13,096 nucleotides of DNA, from the NCBI GenBank assembly GCA_028064935.1, contig JAPTWT010000088.1:1-13096 (forward strand), read 5' to 3'. The stretch comes from Gammaproteobacteria bacterium (GTDB lineage: Bacteria; Pseudomonadota; Gammaproteobacteria; Acidiferrobacterales; Acidiferrobacteraceae). Below are positions 1-7,879 of the stretch, piece by piece (the stretch's first letter is position 1; each line of letters starts with the position of its first letter). The notes beneath the pieces are model-generated. The model was not told the origin of the DNA. It searched no databases and saw only the letters and a list, made by a program, of their open reading frames with translations. A program made the position numbers and the translations under genes.

Positions 1-1824
1 GCGGTATCGAAGGTCGATTCGCAGCTGGATGCCCTTCACAACACCGCGAAGGACACGTTTCGGATGCTTGTGGGGGTGGAGATGGGCGTAACGGGCCAAG
101 GCCCGTTTGGCGCGACGCTCCGGCACCTCCTTGTCGGCAGCCGCCGCGAGCTTGTAGAAGGCCTTGTAGCTCACGTAGTTTTTGAGCACATCGAGGATGA
201 AGCCTTCGTCTATCGCCTGGCGCATAGAGTAGATGTGGAAGGCTTCCGGCGTTCCATCCTCCTCCGGCCGCCCGAAGAGCTCCATGGTCTTGCCCTTTGG
301 CGTGGCCGTGAAAGCGAAGTACGAACAGTTCGCAGGCCGTGGGCGCGCGGCGACGGCCTCGTTGATGACGTCTTCCGTTGTGGTCTCATCCGGGTCGAGG
401 GTGGCCTCACTGGGCTGCCCGTCGGGGCCCGTCACCACGTAGGGAGCCTGCGTCTCGGCGACCTGCGGGGCCTTCGAGGTGAGGGCTGTGCGCAGCTTCT
501 GCGCAGCGGTTCCCGACTGGCTCGAATGGGCCTCGTCGACGATAAGGGCAAAACGCCGGCCGGAGAGACCCGCCACCTTCTGCAGGATGAAGGGGAATTT
601 CTGCAGGGTGGTGACGATGATGGGGGTACCCTGCGTGAGCGCCCCGGCGAGCTGATTGCTGTCTTCGTCAATCGCCTGCACGACACCGGCCTTGTGCTCG
701 AACTGACTGATGGTCTCCTGCAGCTGGCGGTCGAGGACCCGGCGGTCGGTGATGACGATGACCGAATCAAAGACCCGCTCATCCTTGTCGTTGTGCAGAG
801 CGGTCAGCCTGTGCGCGCTCCACGCAATGGAGTTCGACTTGCCGGAGCCCGCCGAGTGCTGGATGAGGTAGCTGTGTCCCGGCCCCTCGGCACGGGCGGC
901 CTCCATCAGTTTGGTAACCACATCAAGCTGATGGTAGCGCGGGAAGATGAGGGACTCCTTCACCACTTTCCGGCCGCGCTCCTCCACCTCCTTGCGCTCG
1001 AGATGGAGGAAGTTGCCGAGGATATCGAGCCACGTATCCCGTGCCCACACCTGTTCCCATAGATACCACGTCGGATAGCCGTGGCCGGCGGGCGCTGGCG
1101 GATTGCCGGCCCCGGCCCCGCCCTGGCCATCGGGTTTGCCGAGATTAAACGGCAGGAAGACCGTCTTCTCGCCTTGCAGGTGCGTCGTCATAAAGACTTC
1201 ATCGGTAGACACCGCAAAATGCACAAGCGCCCGGGTCTTGAACTGCAAGAGCGGCTCGTCTTCGCGGGAGACCGGGTCGCGCGGCAGGCGGTCGGTCTTG
1301 TACTGGCGGATGGCGTCCTGCACGTTCTGCGTCAAATCCGTCTTCAATTCGGCGGTCGCCACCGGCAGGCCGTTTACGAAGAGCGCGAGGTCCAGGCTCT
1401 TTTCGTTGTGGAGACTGAAGTGGAGCTGGCGGATGACGGTGAGCTTGTTTTGCTCGTACTGCGCCCACAAGGCCGGGTTCTTCTTGTGGGCGGGCCGAAA
1501 CTGGCAGAGAAAGAAGCGGGCATCCCGGTCCTTGAAGCCGTGGCGCAGGAGATGCAGGGTGCCATGGCGGTCCAACTGCTCGGCCACGCGCCTTGTAAAC
1601 ATCTCGTCGCTCGCGCCATTGTGCCACTTGCGAAACTTAGTCCACTCACCCGGTTGTGTGGCTTGCACGAAGGCCAGAAGGTCGTCGGGAAAGAGGGCCA
1701 ATTCCCGGCTATAGCCTGTGGCATTCTGGCGGTGCGTGTAGACAGACCAGCCGTGGGCGGCGAGATGCGCGCACAGCTCGTCTTCGAAGACCTTCTCGGT
1801 GTGGACGTTAGAGAGCGCGGGCAT
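1..1824 (-). CDS. hsdR: Type I restriction enzyme, R subunit (HsdR), partial
   Basis: This is the motor and nuclease subunit of a type I restriction-modification complex; it translocates and cuts unmodified DNA. The frame is open from the ATG at 1824 to the window edge, giving 608 residues; the family usually has about 1000, so the C-terminal part is outside. Visible in order: a PD-(D/E)xK nuclease core with D145 and E159-L-K161 in the stretch LPVATAELKTDL; the motif RYHQLDVV; Walker A HSAGSGKSN with K329; the DEAH box at 430-433 (IVDEAHSSQSG); and helicase motif III, FTATPKGKT, near 504-512. The start is preceded by GGGTGGG at a suitable distance. A palindrome lies 45 bp upstream, so hsdR may have its own control although it ends the same-strand operon. 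The last 20 or so residues at the edge (after LHPHK) do not look like the family. The family assignment is very secure; the subtype was not determined. Confidence 0.96.
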   Translation of the reverse strand, partial: MPALSNVHTEKVFEDELCAHLAAHGWSVYTHRQNATGYSRELALFPDDLLAFVQATQPGEWTKFRKWHNGASDEMFTRRVAEQLDRHGTLHLLRHGFKDRDARFFLCQFRPAHKKNPALWAQYEQNKLTVIRQLHFSLHNEKSLDLALFVNGLPVATAELKTDLTQNVQDAIRQYKTDRLPRDPVSREDEPLLQFKTRALVHFAVSTDEVFMTTHLQGEKTVFLPFNLGKPDGQGGAGAGNPPAPAGHGYPTWYLWEQVWARDTWLDILGNFLHLERKEVEERGRKVVKESLIFPRYHQLDVVTKLMEAARAEGPGHSYLIQHSAGSGKSNSIAWSAHRLTALHNDKDERVFDSVIVITDRRVLDRQLQETISQFEHKAGVVQAIDEDSNQLAGALTQGTPIIVTTLQKFPFILQKVAGLSGRRFALIVDEAHSSQSGTAAQKLRTALTSKAPQVAETQAPYVVTGPDGQPSEATLDPDETTTEDVINEAVAARPRPANCSYFAFTATPKGKTMELFGRPEEDGTPEAFHIYSMRQAIDEGFILDVLKNYVSYKAFYKLAAAADKEVPERRAKRALARYAHLHPHKHPKRVLRGVVKGIQLRIDLRYR

Positions 1825-1869
1825 AATATATCCCACCCGGCGTGCCCAGCCATACTAGAGCCAGAACGC

Positions 1870-1884
1870 TTGTGACTATCACAA
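1870..1884. promoter_or_regulatory. 15-bp perfect palindrome upstream of hsdR
   Basis: TTGTGA-CTA-TCACAA is a perfect inverted repeat (6-bp arms, 3-bp centre) ending 45 bp before the hsdR ATG. It lies in the 140-bp gap between the small zinc-ribbon gene and hsdR, the longest gap inside the restriction operon. The same format, TTGTG-N5-CACAA, occurs once more in the window, at 8598-8612, just before the DUF4145-hsdM unit. An operator for a dimeric regulator is the likeliest reading. I found no convincing -35/-10 pair in this gap, so which promoter it would control is unknown. Confidence 0.4.
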
Positions 1885-1964
1885 TCCGCACATCATTCAT
1901 CTCATAGTTGTGCATCGGCTCACGCTCTTTTTTACCCTTAAGCGGCTTACTACATATTCTCGCG

Positions 1965-2258
1965 CTAGCTGGCGCTTTTTGTATTATGTGGCTGCGTCAC
2001 CTCATGCCCACACTTGTCACACTTAAACGTGTCGAGACTGTGCCCCGCCCACTCAAAATTTGGCATCGGACGATTCGAGACCACGTGAAACGCTGGTTGT
2101 CTGCACTTTGGGCAAAGCTCGCCCGTTGCGGGCGCAAGTTTAGCTTCAAGCGCTTCCACGCGACCCTTTAGGGCATCTACCTCTGCAGGAGTTGCTGCAA
2201 TACGTTTCCAGCCAGGGACCCTTTCTAATGCTTTGATGACATCATCCAGCAAACCCAT
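1965..2258 (-). CDS. Small coiled-coil plus zinc-ribbon protein
   Basis: This is a 97-residue protein of unknown function. Residues 1-22 form a short amphipathic start (MGLLDDVIKALERVPGW), residues 24-42 look like a short coiled coil (EVDALKGRVEALEAKL), and the C-terminal half is a zinc ribbon with C49-P-K-C52 and C80-D-K-C83. The layout fits a small adaptor that binds nucleic acid or protein. A strong ribosome binding site (GAGGGGGG) sits just before the ATG. The gene starts 21 bp after the GIY-YIG gene and is followed by the 140-bp gap before hsdR, so it is probably the last member of the hsdM-hsdS-accessory unit. No enzymatic motif is visible and I know no named family. The gene call is likely because of the RBS and the paired cysteines, not because of homology. 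Confidence 0.75.
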   Translation of the reverse strand: MGLLDDVIKALERVPGWKRIAATPAEVDALKGRVEALEAKLAPATGELCPKCRQPAFHVVSNRPMPNFEWAGHSLDTFKCDKCGHEVTQPHNTKSAS

Positions 2259-2279
2259 CGCTACCCCCCCTCAGCAGAG

Positions 2280-3134
2280 TTATGATTTATCGTGGCCATT
2301 CCCCCTTTTTACCTCGTGGAGCGTCTGGCCTGCGGCATTCTTCCATTCCACCCAACCGTTGGCGTTGCGGCCAAGTAGCGCTGCTGCTGCTCCGCTTGGG
2401 GAACCGAAGGCATGGTCTTTGGTGACGACAATCCGGTCTTGCGCCACTTCCAGCACGCCGTCTTGACCGAGACGCTCCCGGATGCGCGCGATTCCGTTGG
2501 ATTTGCTTTCGCACGGCCCAGATGAACCCGCCAGAAGCACAAAGCCTTCCGATGTATACAGGCCTCGCCCCTCCGCGCCGTTTCTCCGGCAGAAGAAAGT
2601 CTCTGCCTGTTCTGCTGTCGCGGATTTGCCGACGGCTTTAAAAACAGGATAGCCCAAAGTCGCAAGCAGTATGCCGACGGTCTCATGGATTTCGTGGCAA
2701 TCGGCCTCGAGCGGCGCCGGTGTGTGGGGCCGCGCCCCGCCGTTGCCGTTTTCCATCGCAAAGCGCCCGGCCGCCTTGGCATCCCTGATACCGAGCCATT
2801 CAAGGAAGAGCGCGTGGGTCTGCGTGAGGTTGTTGGTGAGTGACACGACGACCAGCGCCCGATTCCAGAAGTCCTTTTCCTGGTTGTGTTGGGCAAGCCT
2901 CGGGCCCACCGCGCCGCTTTGGCCGATGTAGAGGGCGGTTTCATCGCTCTCGTCACGCGGACCGACGAGAAAATAGACGCCGACCTGATTGGCTTCCGGC
3001 ATGCGGAGGAATTCGGCGAGGAGACTTCGCGGCACTTCAATCACACGGACAATGCGTGCGGTGATTTCGGCCACACGGATGCCCTGCGGGTCGCCGGATG
3101 GGAGGAAGATTTGGAGGGTTTGGGGGCGTGTCAT
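2280..3134 (-). CDS. GIY-YIG nuclease-like protein with DUF4357 C-terminus
   Basis: A 284-residue protein. The N-terminal half carries the GIY-YIG nuclease signature: V-G-V-Y at 51-54, L-Y-I-G-Q-S at 68-73, conserved R79 and H83, and a candidate catalytic glutamate E112 in ALFLEWLG. The core motifs are intact, so DNA cleavage is plausible. The C-terminal part (about 180-272) matches DUF4357, with GLYTSEGFVLLAGS and the closing block AFGSPSGAAAALLGR then NGWVEWK. This two-domain architecture is known in bacterial proteins and often occurs near type I restriction genes; its function is not established. The ATG lies one base after the stop of the preceding HEPN-type gene, with GGAG inside that gene's end, so translation is probably coupled. 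It may be an extra restriction or DNA-damage function of the operon. Domain calls are firm; the role is inference. Confidence 0.88.
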   Translation of the reverse strand: MTRPQTLQIFLPSGDPQGIRVAEITARIVRVIEVPRSLLAEFLRMPEANQVGVYFLVGPRDESDETALYIGQSGAVGPRLAQHNQEKDFWNRALVVVSLTNNLTQTHALFLEWLGIRDAKAAGRFAMENGNGGARPHTPAPLEADCHEIHETVGILLATLGYPVFKAVGKSATAEQAETFFCRRNGAEGRGLYTSEGFVLLAGSSGPCESKSNGIARIRERLGQDGVLEVAQDRIVVTKDHAFGSPSGAAAALLGRNANGWVEWKNAAGQTLHEVKRGNGHDKS

Positions 3135-3135
3135 G

Positions 3136-3837
3136 TCAGGACTCCGTTCGCGGCCACACTGGCACGTAATTCAAATCGCCAGTCGCTATTTCTTCGCCGA
3201 TATTTACGTAGGCAAGGCGGTCCTTATGCACATCATAGGGTGCGCAATCCTTGTATGCGAACTCTATGGTTCTCTTGACCGACTCAAACAGCCCACCCCA
3301 CGGAAGTGTTTCCTCTAGAAGGTACCCGTGCATCTGCTTATTACGAATGACGTTCAGGTCACTGCGTGACTTTCTTGAAGGGTCCTGCTTGAACCACTCG
3401 ACTGGCAAGCCCTTCTCCTTGGCTGCCCAGTCCAAAATCTTCCACAACATCGCACAACGATGCTCGCCGTCCTTCGTCGCGCACATTTTATGCTCATACG
3501 CGGCAAGCAACGCCCCTTCCAACGTCGCGAGAGCTTTCATCTCTCCGAATTTCGAAAATTCTGGCAACACATAGGCCATCAACAAGCCGCGCAAAGCCTC
3601 GTCAAACGCGTCTATATACGGTAACAACACTCGCCCAGGCTGAATACGAAGGCTTTTGACATAGTCATACCATTCGTGAATAGTGCCGAACTGACGCAGA
3701 ATACCCTTTGGCATGGGATAGGCAAAATAGGGGCGCTTTTTGTACTCATCGCTGATGATGTTGATGTCCAACAGTGGCTCGGGCGGCGGCGTCATGCCCC
3801 GGTAGTATTCACACCATGTCGCTGGGGGCGCTATCAT
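3136..3837 (-). CDS. Putative HEPN-fold RNase-like protein (RNxxxH motif)
   Basis: A 233-residue protein I cannot assign to a named family. It is largely helical. Its one informative motif is R165-N-K-Q-M-H170 in the stretch NVIRNKQMHGYLL, which fits the Rx4-6H signature of HEPN nucleases, usually found before the last long helix as here. A long helical segment at about 72-118 (ALRGLLMAYVLPEF and GALLAAYEH) could supply the partner helix. No ATPase, metal-site or transmembrane motif is visible. The start ATG overlaps the stop of the upstream gene (ATGA at 3834-3837); a second Met at residue 15 is possible but lacks that coupling. It lies between hsdS and hsdR, where E. coli carries the tRNA nuclease gene prrC. 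RNase activity is inference from one motif. Confidence 0.7.
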   Translation of the reverse strand: MIAPPATWCEYYRGMTPPPEPLLDINIISDEYKKRPYFAYPMPKGILRQFGTIHEWYDYVKSLRIQPGRVLLPYIDAFDEALRGLLMAYVLPEFSKFGEMKALATLEGALLAAYEHKMCATKDGEHRCAMLWKILDWAAKEKGLPVEWFKQDPSRKSRSDLNVIRNKQMHGYLLEETLPWGGLFESVKRTIEFAYKDCAPYDVHKDRLAYVNIGEEIATGDLNYVPVWPRTES

Positions 3838-4703
3838 CTATCAGCCCCTCCCCACCCGAAGTCCTGGAGCAAAAATGCGACGGCGTCCACCGCGAGGTTT
3901 GCGTCCTGCTGCGACACAGGACGCGTTCCGTGCTGTGCAGCGGCATTGGGCTTGGCGCGGCTGTGCAAACGGTTGATAAGATGGCTAGCTGAAGCCTCCA
4001 ACAGAGCGGGTACCGCATTAGCGGCCTCCGCGCAAGATTTCAGGCGCCCTTCCTCCAAAAGCCACTTCACGAGCTCCCCCAAATCCTTCTTGCCACCTGA
4101 ATTCGACTCCGGAAATTTCGCCGTTATCATGTGACACGCGGCATTGCGGCATGCATCAATCACCGGTTGCGGCGCCTGAATAGGCGCCGCCTGCACGACG
4201 GCATCCAAGGCCTGAAGAACGTCCTGCCGGTTGTTTTCCGGGATAGCCTCGGGGTCGACTTCAGGCAATACACCGAAATAGGTTTTTGACTTCAGTGTCA
4301 GGTAGTGGGCATCAAGTCGCACTTTCTCCGAAAACACGACAATCCAGCGGGACTGCGCATCATTATTACCCATCTCTGCCACCCAACCGGGGGTTACTGT
4401 CTGCTCAGCTGCCCTATAGGCATAATTTACGTAAAAGAAGTTCGCCCTATGCAGCTGGTTGACATGGGGAAACCAGCTGACGTTACTCGCATCCCACGTA
4501 CTCTTGTCGTGGTCTTTCCGGTAAAGGCGCCCGCGTCGTATCCTGCTCGCGGCGTCAAAATAGTCTTCCTGAAAGAGCATTTCTACGTGCTCGTAATGTC
4601 CTGGAAAAACGATAGGCAGAATGACCAGATTTCTGGTTATCGCCTGCAGCAAGGCTTCGCTACCCTCAAGCCAGACACCATACGCCTCCACGAGATACTT
4701 CAT
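3834..4703 (-). CDS. Abortive-infection (Abi_C)-like HEPN protein
   Basis: A 289-residue protein with two parts. Residues 1 to about 165 are an unrecognised alpha/beta domain. The C-terminal 120 residues resemble the HEPN-type C-terminus of abortive-infection proteins: a helix with ACRNAACHM (R186, N187, H191), the linker GKKDLGELVKWLLEEG, then LHSRAKPNAAAQHGTR (R249, H258, G259) followed by the typical closing helix QQDANLAVDAVAFLL. That final HG-plus-helix pattern is what I associate with Abi_C. I chose the ATG at 4703 because it forms an ATGA overlap with the hsdS stop; a TTG at 4712 would add three residues. The next gene overlaps its stop in the same way. Its likely role is a toxin-like RNase kept under control of the restriction complex, which is inference. 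Confidence 0.75.
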   Translation of the reverse strand: MKYLVEAYGVWLEGSEALLQAITRNLVILPIVFPGHYEHVEMLFQEDYFDAASRIRRGRLYRKDHDKSTWDASNVSWFPHVNQLHRANFFYVNYAYRAAEQTVTPGWVAEMGNNDAQSRWIVVFSEKVRLDAHYLTLKSKTYFGVLPEVDPEAIPENNRQDVLQALDAVVQAAPIQAPQPVIDACRNAACHMITAKFPESNSGGKKDLGELVKWLLEEGRLKSCAEAANAVPALLEASASHLINRLHSRAKPNAAAQHGTRPVSQQDANLAVDAVAFLLQDFGWGGADR

Positions 4704-6004
4704 TGCACACAACTCTCGAATCTGTCCAGATTAAGTTGCCCCGTCACTGCAGCCGAAATCAAGGAGGAGCGGTATTCTCGCAGGCTCACGATATGTCCCT
4801 CTGTATGCCTTATTAGCCCATGAATCGCCTGGGACGCGCGACGCAGCTCTTGGAGAATCTCCTGACGCTCGCCTGATGAGGGCATCGGCACTGGTAGTTC
4901 GCGGACATTCGACTGGTTTATTGAGGCCAAGTTTGTGCTTTGTTTAGAGCGCAAAAAGAAGTAAGACCGAGCCGCGTCGGTCGACGTGAATTTAGCGACC
5001 CATTCCGCCAAAGTGACATCGAAAAGACGAACGGCAAACACATGGTTCTGGTGGATACAGGGTTCAATCTGGCCTTGCCAGACCGTACCACGACCGAGCT
5101 TGTCGTTGTCGCCCCCCTCGTTCATCAAGACGTCCCCTTTGCGGAGCAGGTATCGTTCTGCTTCGCTTTGCGCCACCTGAATATCAAGCACTTCCGTCAG
5201 GTCTACATACCCGTCTTGTACGTTGGCAACGCGCAAGTAGGGTAGGCTGATTACATCCTTCTGGGAGACGTCTTTACCTTTCGCTACACCGGAACGAACC
5301 TCGCCAAGGAACTTCAATCTCTTCATGGTCCAATGTTCTGGAATTGAGCCAATCTCCGGAACGCCCGTGTCTTTGTGCCCGACGTTAGGATTCATTCCTC
5401 GAACCATCAGGTTCGACGCATAGCTGTACGCGTATTCGGATAAGGTTTCAACCAACCTCTCCTTCTCCGCAATCAGCGCATCAATCCGCGCCGTCTGCTC
5501 GTCGAGGAAGTTGGCGATGCGGGTTTGCTCAGAATGCGGAGGCACCAAAAGCGGGAGATGCTTAAGGTCCGCGTACTTCAAAGATTGCCGAAGGCCACCT
5601 CCCATTCTGTAAAAGACCTTCGCCAAGTCGTATCCGTGCAGCAGATAATGGGCGAAACGAGGTGTCAAATCGGCAGAAGGGACAATCGTCACATATGCTG
5701 ATGTAATAACGCCCTGCTCGGTTACCTGCCCCGTACGCAAGCTACGTTGGTCATTCTGCAGGTCCGTCAAACGCATCACGATGTCATCGGGCTCTACAAT
5801 GTTGTAGCTCTCAAATGTTTCCGGCAAGAGGCCGAAGTTGCTTTCCACGTCACGCTCAACGACTTTGCCGTAGCTCAAGGAAAGGACTCGGCTTTCCCGA
5901 AGACCTGTGTTTGGTTGGACGCGCTCAGTTGCGACCATGAAGAGCGGTTGAACCCGCCAATTTTGTGGCATCGGGGGCAACCAATCATCGAGAAAGCCAG
6001 TCAC
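4700..6004 (-). CDS. hsdS: Type I restriction specificity subunit (HsdS)
   Basis: This 434-residue subunit recognises the DNA target for both methylation and cleavage. The classical two-half structure is visible: target-recognition domain 1 at about 10-155 (block MGGGLRQSLKYADLKHLPLL), conserved helical spacer 1 at 155-200 (PPHSEQTRIANFLDEQTARID, LIAEKERLVETLSEY), a second domain opening with IPEHWTMKRLKFLGEV at about 221 and ending near ASINQSNVRELPVPMP, and spacer 2 at about 375-425 (LREYRSSLISAAVTGQL). The length is normal, and both halves are intact, so it should read a bipartite site. The start forms a 4-bp overlap with the end of hsdM (ATGA at 6001-6004), and its own stop overlaps the next gene. 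The two recognition domains differ from each other, as expected. The target sequence cannot be predicted from this alone. Confidence 0.96.
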   Translation of the reverse strand: MTGFLDDWLPPMPQNWRVQPLFMVATERVQPNTGLRESRVLSLSYGKVVERDVESNFGLLPETFESYNIVEPDDIVMRLTDLQNDQRSLRTGQVTEQGVITSAYVTIVPSADLTPRFAHYLLHGYDLAKVFYRMGGGLRQSLKYADLKHLPLLVPPHSEQTRIANFLDEQTARIDALIAEKERLVETLSEYAYSYASNLMVRGMNPNVGHKDTGVPEIGSIPEHWTMKRLKFLGEVRSGVAKGKDVSQKDVISLPYLRVANVQDGYVDLTEVLDIQVAQSEAERYLLRKGDVLMNEGGDNDKLGRGTVWQGQIEPCIHQNHVFAVRLFDVTLAEWVAKFTSTDAARSYFFLRSKQSTNLASINQSNVRELPVPMPSSGERQEILQELRRASQAIHGLIRHTEGHIVSLREYRSSLISAAVTGQLNLDRFESCVQ

Positions 6005-7845
6005 CCCACCACCCCCTTCATGAGCTCGAGGAAGCGCTTCTCCATCTCCCGAATCTCCGCGGCGATGACCTCCGGCGGCCGGGGCGGCTTGTAGACGTAG
6101 AAGTAGCGGTTGAAGTTGATTTCATAGCCCACGCGGCCGACCTGGCCGTCCTTCTCGTCCCGTATGGTGGTGTTCACCCAGGCATCCGGGACATGGGGCA
6201 GCACTGATCGCGCCATGTAGTCGTCGATGGATTCCGCAAGGGGGATGGTTTCCGTGTCGCGCAGGTCCTTGTCGTAGGGCTTCTCGCCTTTTTTGGGTTT
6301 CCCTTCGGTGCCCGGCCGTGGCGGCCTGTCCACCGTGACCTTGCGGTAGCCAAAGAAGGCGTTGTCAAAGACCTTGGAGACCACCCGCGGGGCCTCGGGC
6401 TCGGAGTTCCCGTTGCCGTTCGTCTTGCTGTCCTGGTATTCGCTTGAGAAGGTGGCCCCTTCCTGGCCGTCGCCGTAGACCTTCACGATTTCGGCAATCT
6501 GGTCGTCTGTGATGGTGGCCCGCTTGCTCCCCAGGCTCTTTTTCATCTTGGCGTACATGCGGGTGGCATCTATGAGCTGGACCCGGCCCTTGCGGTCCTC
6601 CCGCTTGTCGTTGTCCAGTATCCAGATGTAGGTGGCGATACCCGTGTTGTAGAAGATGTCCGTGGGTAAAGCAATGATGGCTTCGAGCCAGTCGTTTTCG
6701 AGAATCCAGCGGCGGATTTCGGACTCGCCGGAGCCCGCGTCCCCGGTAAAGAGGGGCGAGCCGTTCAACACGATACCGATACGGCCCCCGCCGTCCGCTG
6801 GGGGGCGCATCTTGGAGATAAGGTGCAAAAGGAAGAGGAGCGCCCCGTCGGAGATACGCGGGAGCCCCGGCCCGAAGCGGCCGCCGTAACCCTTCTTCTC
6901 GTATTCACTTTTCACCGCCTCCTGGACCTTCTTCCAGTCGACCCCAAACGGGGGATTGGAGAGCCCATAGTCGAATTTCTCGTCGGCGAAGGCGTCGGCA
7001 GACAGGGTATTGCCGAAACGGATGTTGCTCGGGTCCTGCCCCTTGATGAGCATGTCCGCCTTGCAGATGGCGTAGGACTCGTCGTTCAGTTCCTGGCCAA
7101 AGAGGGCAAGCTTCGCCTCCCCATTCATCTCATGGAGCATGTTCTGGCCCACCGACAGCATGCCGCCGGTGCCGGCCGTGGGGTCATAGAGCGAGCGGAT
7201 GATGCCCTTCTGGGTCAGGACCTCGCTGTCTTCGTTGAAGAGACACTGGACGATGAGGCGGATGACGTCCCGGGGCGTGAAGTGCTCGCCGGCCGTTTCG
7301 TTGGACTCTTCCGCGAACTTCCGGATGAGCTCTTCGAAGGCCTGGCCCATCATCTCGTTGGGCACCACGTCCGGGTGCAGGTCGATGGCGGCGAACTTCT
7401 GGACGATGAGAAAGAGGAGGTTCTTCTCCTCGAGCTCGCCCACGCGGCTTAAGAACTTGAAGTTCTCGAACACGTCCCGGGCCTCGGTGGAGAAATCCCC
7501 GAGATAGGCCACGAGGTTCTGCCGGATGTGCTTCTGGTCGGCCAGAAGGGCCGACAGGGTAAAGGGGCTCGTATTGTAGAAGGCCTGGCCGCTCGCCCGT
7601 GTCAGACGCACATCGAGGGCCGCCTCCCCTTTGCGCTTTTCGTATTCCTTCAGCACCTTCGCCTTGGTGGGCTCAAGGACGCACTCGAGACGGCGCAGGA
7701 GGGTGAAGGGGAGAATGATTTTGCCGTAGTCGGCGCGCTTGTAGTCGCCACGCAGGAGGTCGGCGACCTGCCAGATGAAATTGGCGAGTTCAGAGAAATT
7801 CATGCTGTTTCGTATGTCCATGGAATTCGTTGAGCCATTGGGCAT
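6001..7845 (-). CDS. hsdM: Type I restriction modification methyltransferase subunit (HsdM)
   Basis: An N6-adenine DNA methyltransferase that, with HsdS, protects host DNA and is part of the restriction complex. The HsdM N-terminal helical domain is visible (ADLLRGDYKRADYGKIILPF), then GEHFTPRDVIRLIV at about 186, the AdoMet-binding motif DPTAGTGGM at about 221, and the catalytic motif N-P-P-F-G at about 297. The C-terminal tail carries the block NFNRYFYVYKPPRP. At 614 residues it is in the range of the longer HsdM proteins, and nothing is missing. Start choice: GTG 7848 and ATG 7845 follow AAGAAGGG; the family often begins at MNFSE (ATG 7803), but that ATG has no clear RBS. The gene lies 34 bp after the DUF4145 gene and overlaps hsdS by 4 bp. 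Confidence 0.97.
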   Translation of the reverse strand: MPNGSTNSMDIRNSMNFSELANFIWQVADLLRGDYKRADYGKIILPFTLLRRLECVLEPTKAKVLKEYEKRKGEAALDVRLTRASGQAFYNTSPFTLSALLADQKHIRQNLVAYLGDFSTEARDVFENFKFLSRVGELEEKNLLFLIVQKFAAIDLHPDVVPNEMMGQAFEELIRKFAEESNETAGEHFTPRDVIRLIVQCLFNEDSEVLTQKGIIRSLYDPTAGTGGMLSVGQNMLHEMNGEAKLALFGQELNDESYAICKADMLIKGQDPSNIRFGNTLSADAFADEKFDYGLSNPPFGVDWKKVQEAVKSEYEKKGYGGRFGPGLPRISDGALLFLLHLISKMRPPADGGGRIGIVLNGSPLFTGDAGSGESEIRRWILENDWLEAIIALPTDIFYNTGIATYIWILDNDKREDRKGRVQLIDATRMYAKMKKSLGSKRATITDDQIAEIVKVYGDGQEGATFSSEYQDSKTNGNGNSEPEAPRVVSKVFDNAFFGYRKVTVDRPPRPGTEGKPKKGEKPYDKDLRDTETIPLAESIDDYMARSVLPHVPDAWVNTTIRDEKDGQVGRVGYEINFNRYFYVYKPPRPPEVIAAEIREMEKRFLELMKGVVG

Positions 7846-7879
7846 CACCCTTCTTGCCGGGGCCAGTGGCCCTGACGCG

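Noticed and set aside
64..1875. Long plus-strand open frames opposite hsdR (332 and 264 codons).
   Set aside because: They are mirror frames of a GC-rich real gene. The minus-strand frame carries all HsdR motifs, and the plus frames show no domain or RBS.
1808..1915. A 35-codon minus-strand reading frame with a hydrophobic stretch (VRIVIVTSVLALVWLG) between the zinc-ribbon gene and hsdR, overlapping the hsdR start.
   Set aside because: It has only a weak RBS, contains the palindrome at 1870-1884 and overlaps hsdR out of frame. A frame this short is expected by chance, so I leave it as an unproven small membrane peptide.
6823..7452. A plus-strand frame of 209 codons opposite hsdM.
   Set aside because: It lies entirely within the antisense of hsdM, which has intact methyltransferase motifs; its composition is typical of a shadow frame.
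7859..7872. GGGCC-AGT-GGCCC hairpin between the DUF4145 gene and hsdM.
   Set aside because: The arms are only 5 bp, there is no T-run, and it lies inside an operon where a terminator is unlikely; it is probably a chance GC palindrome.
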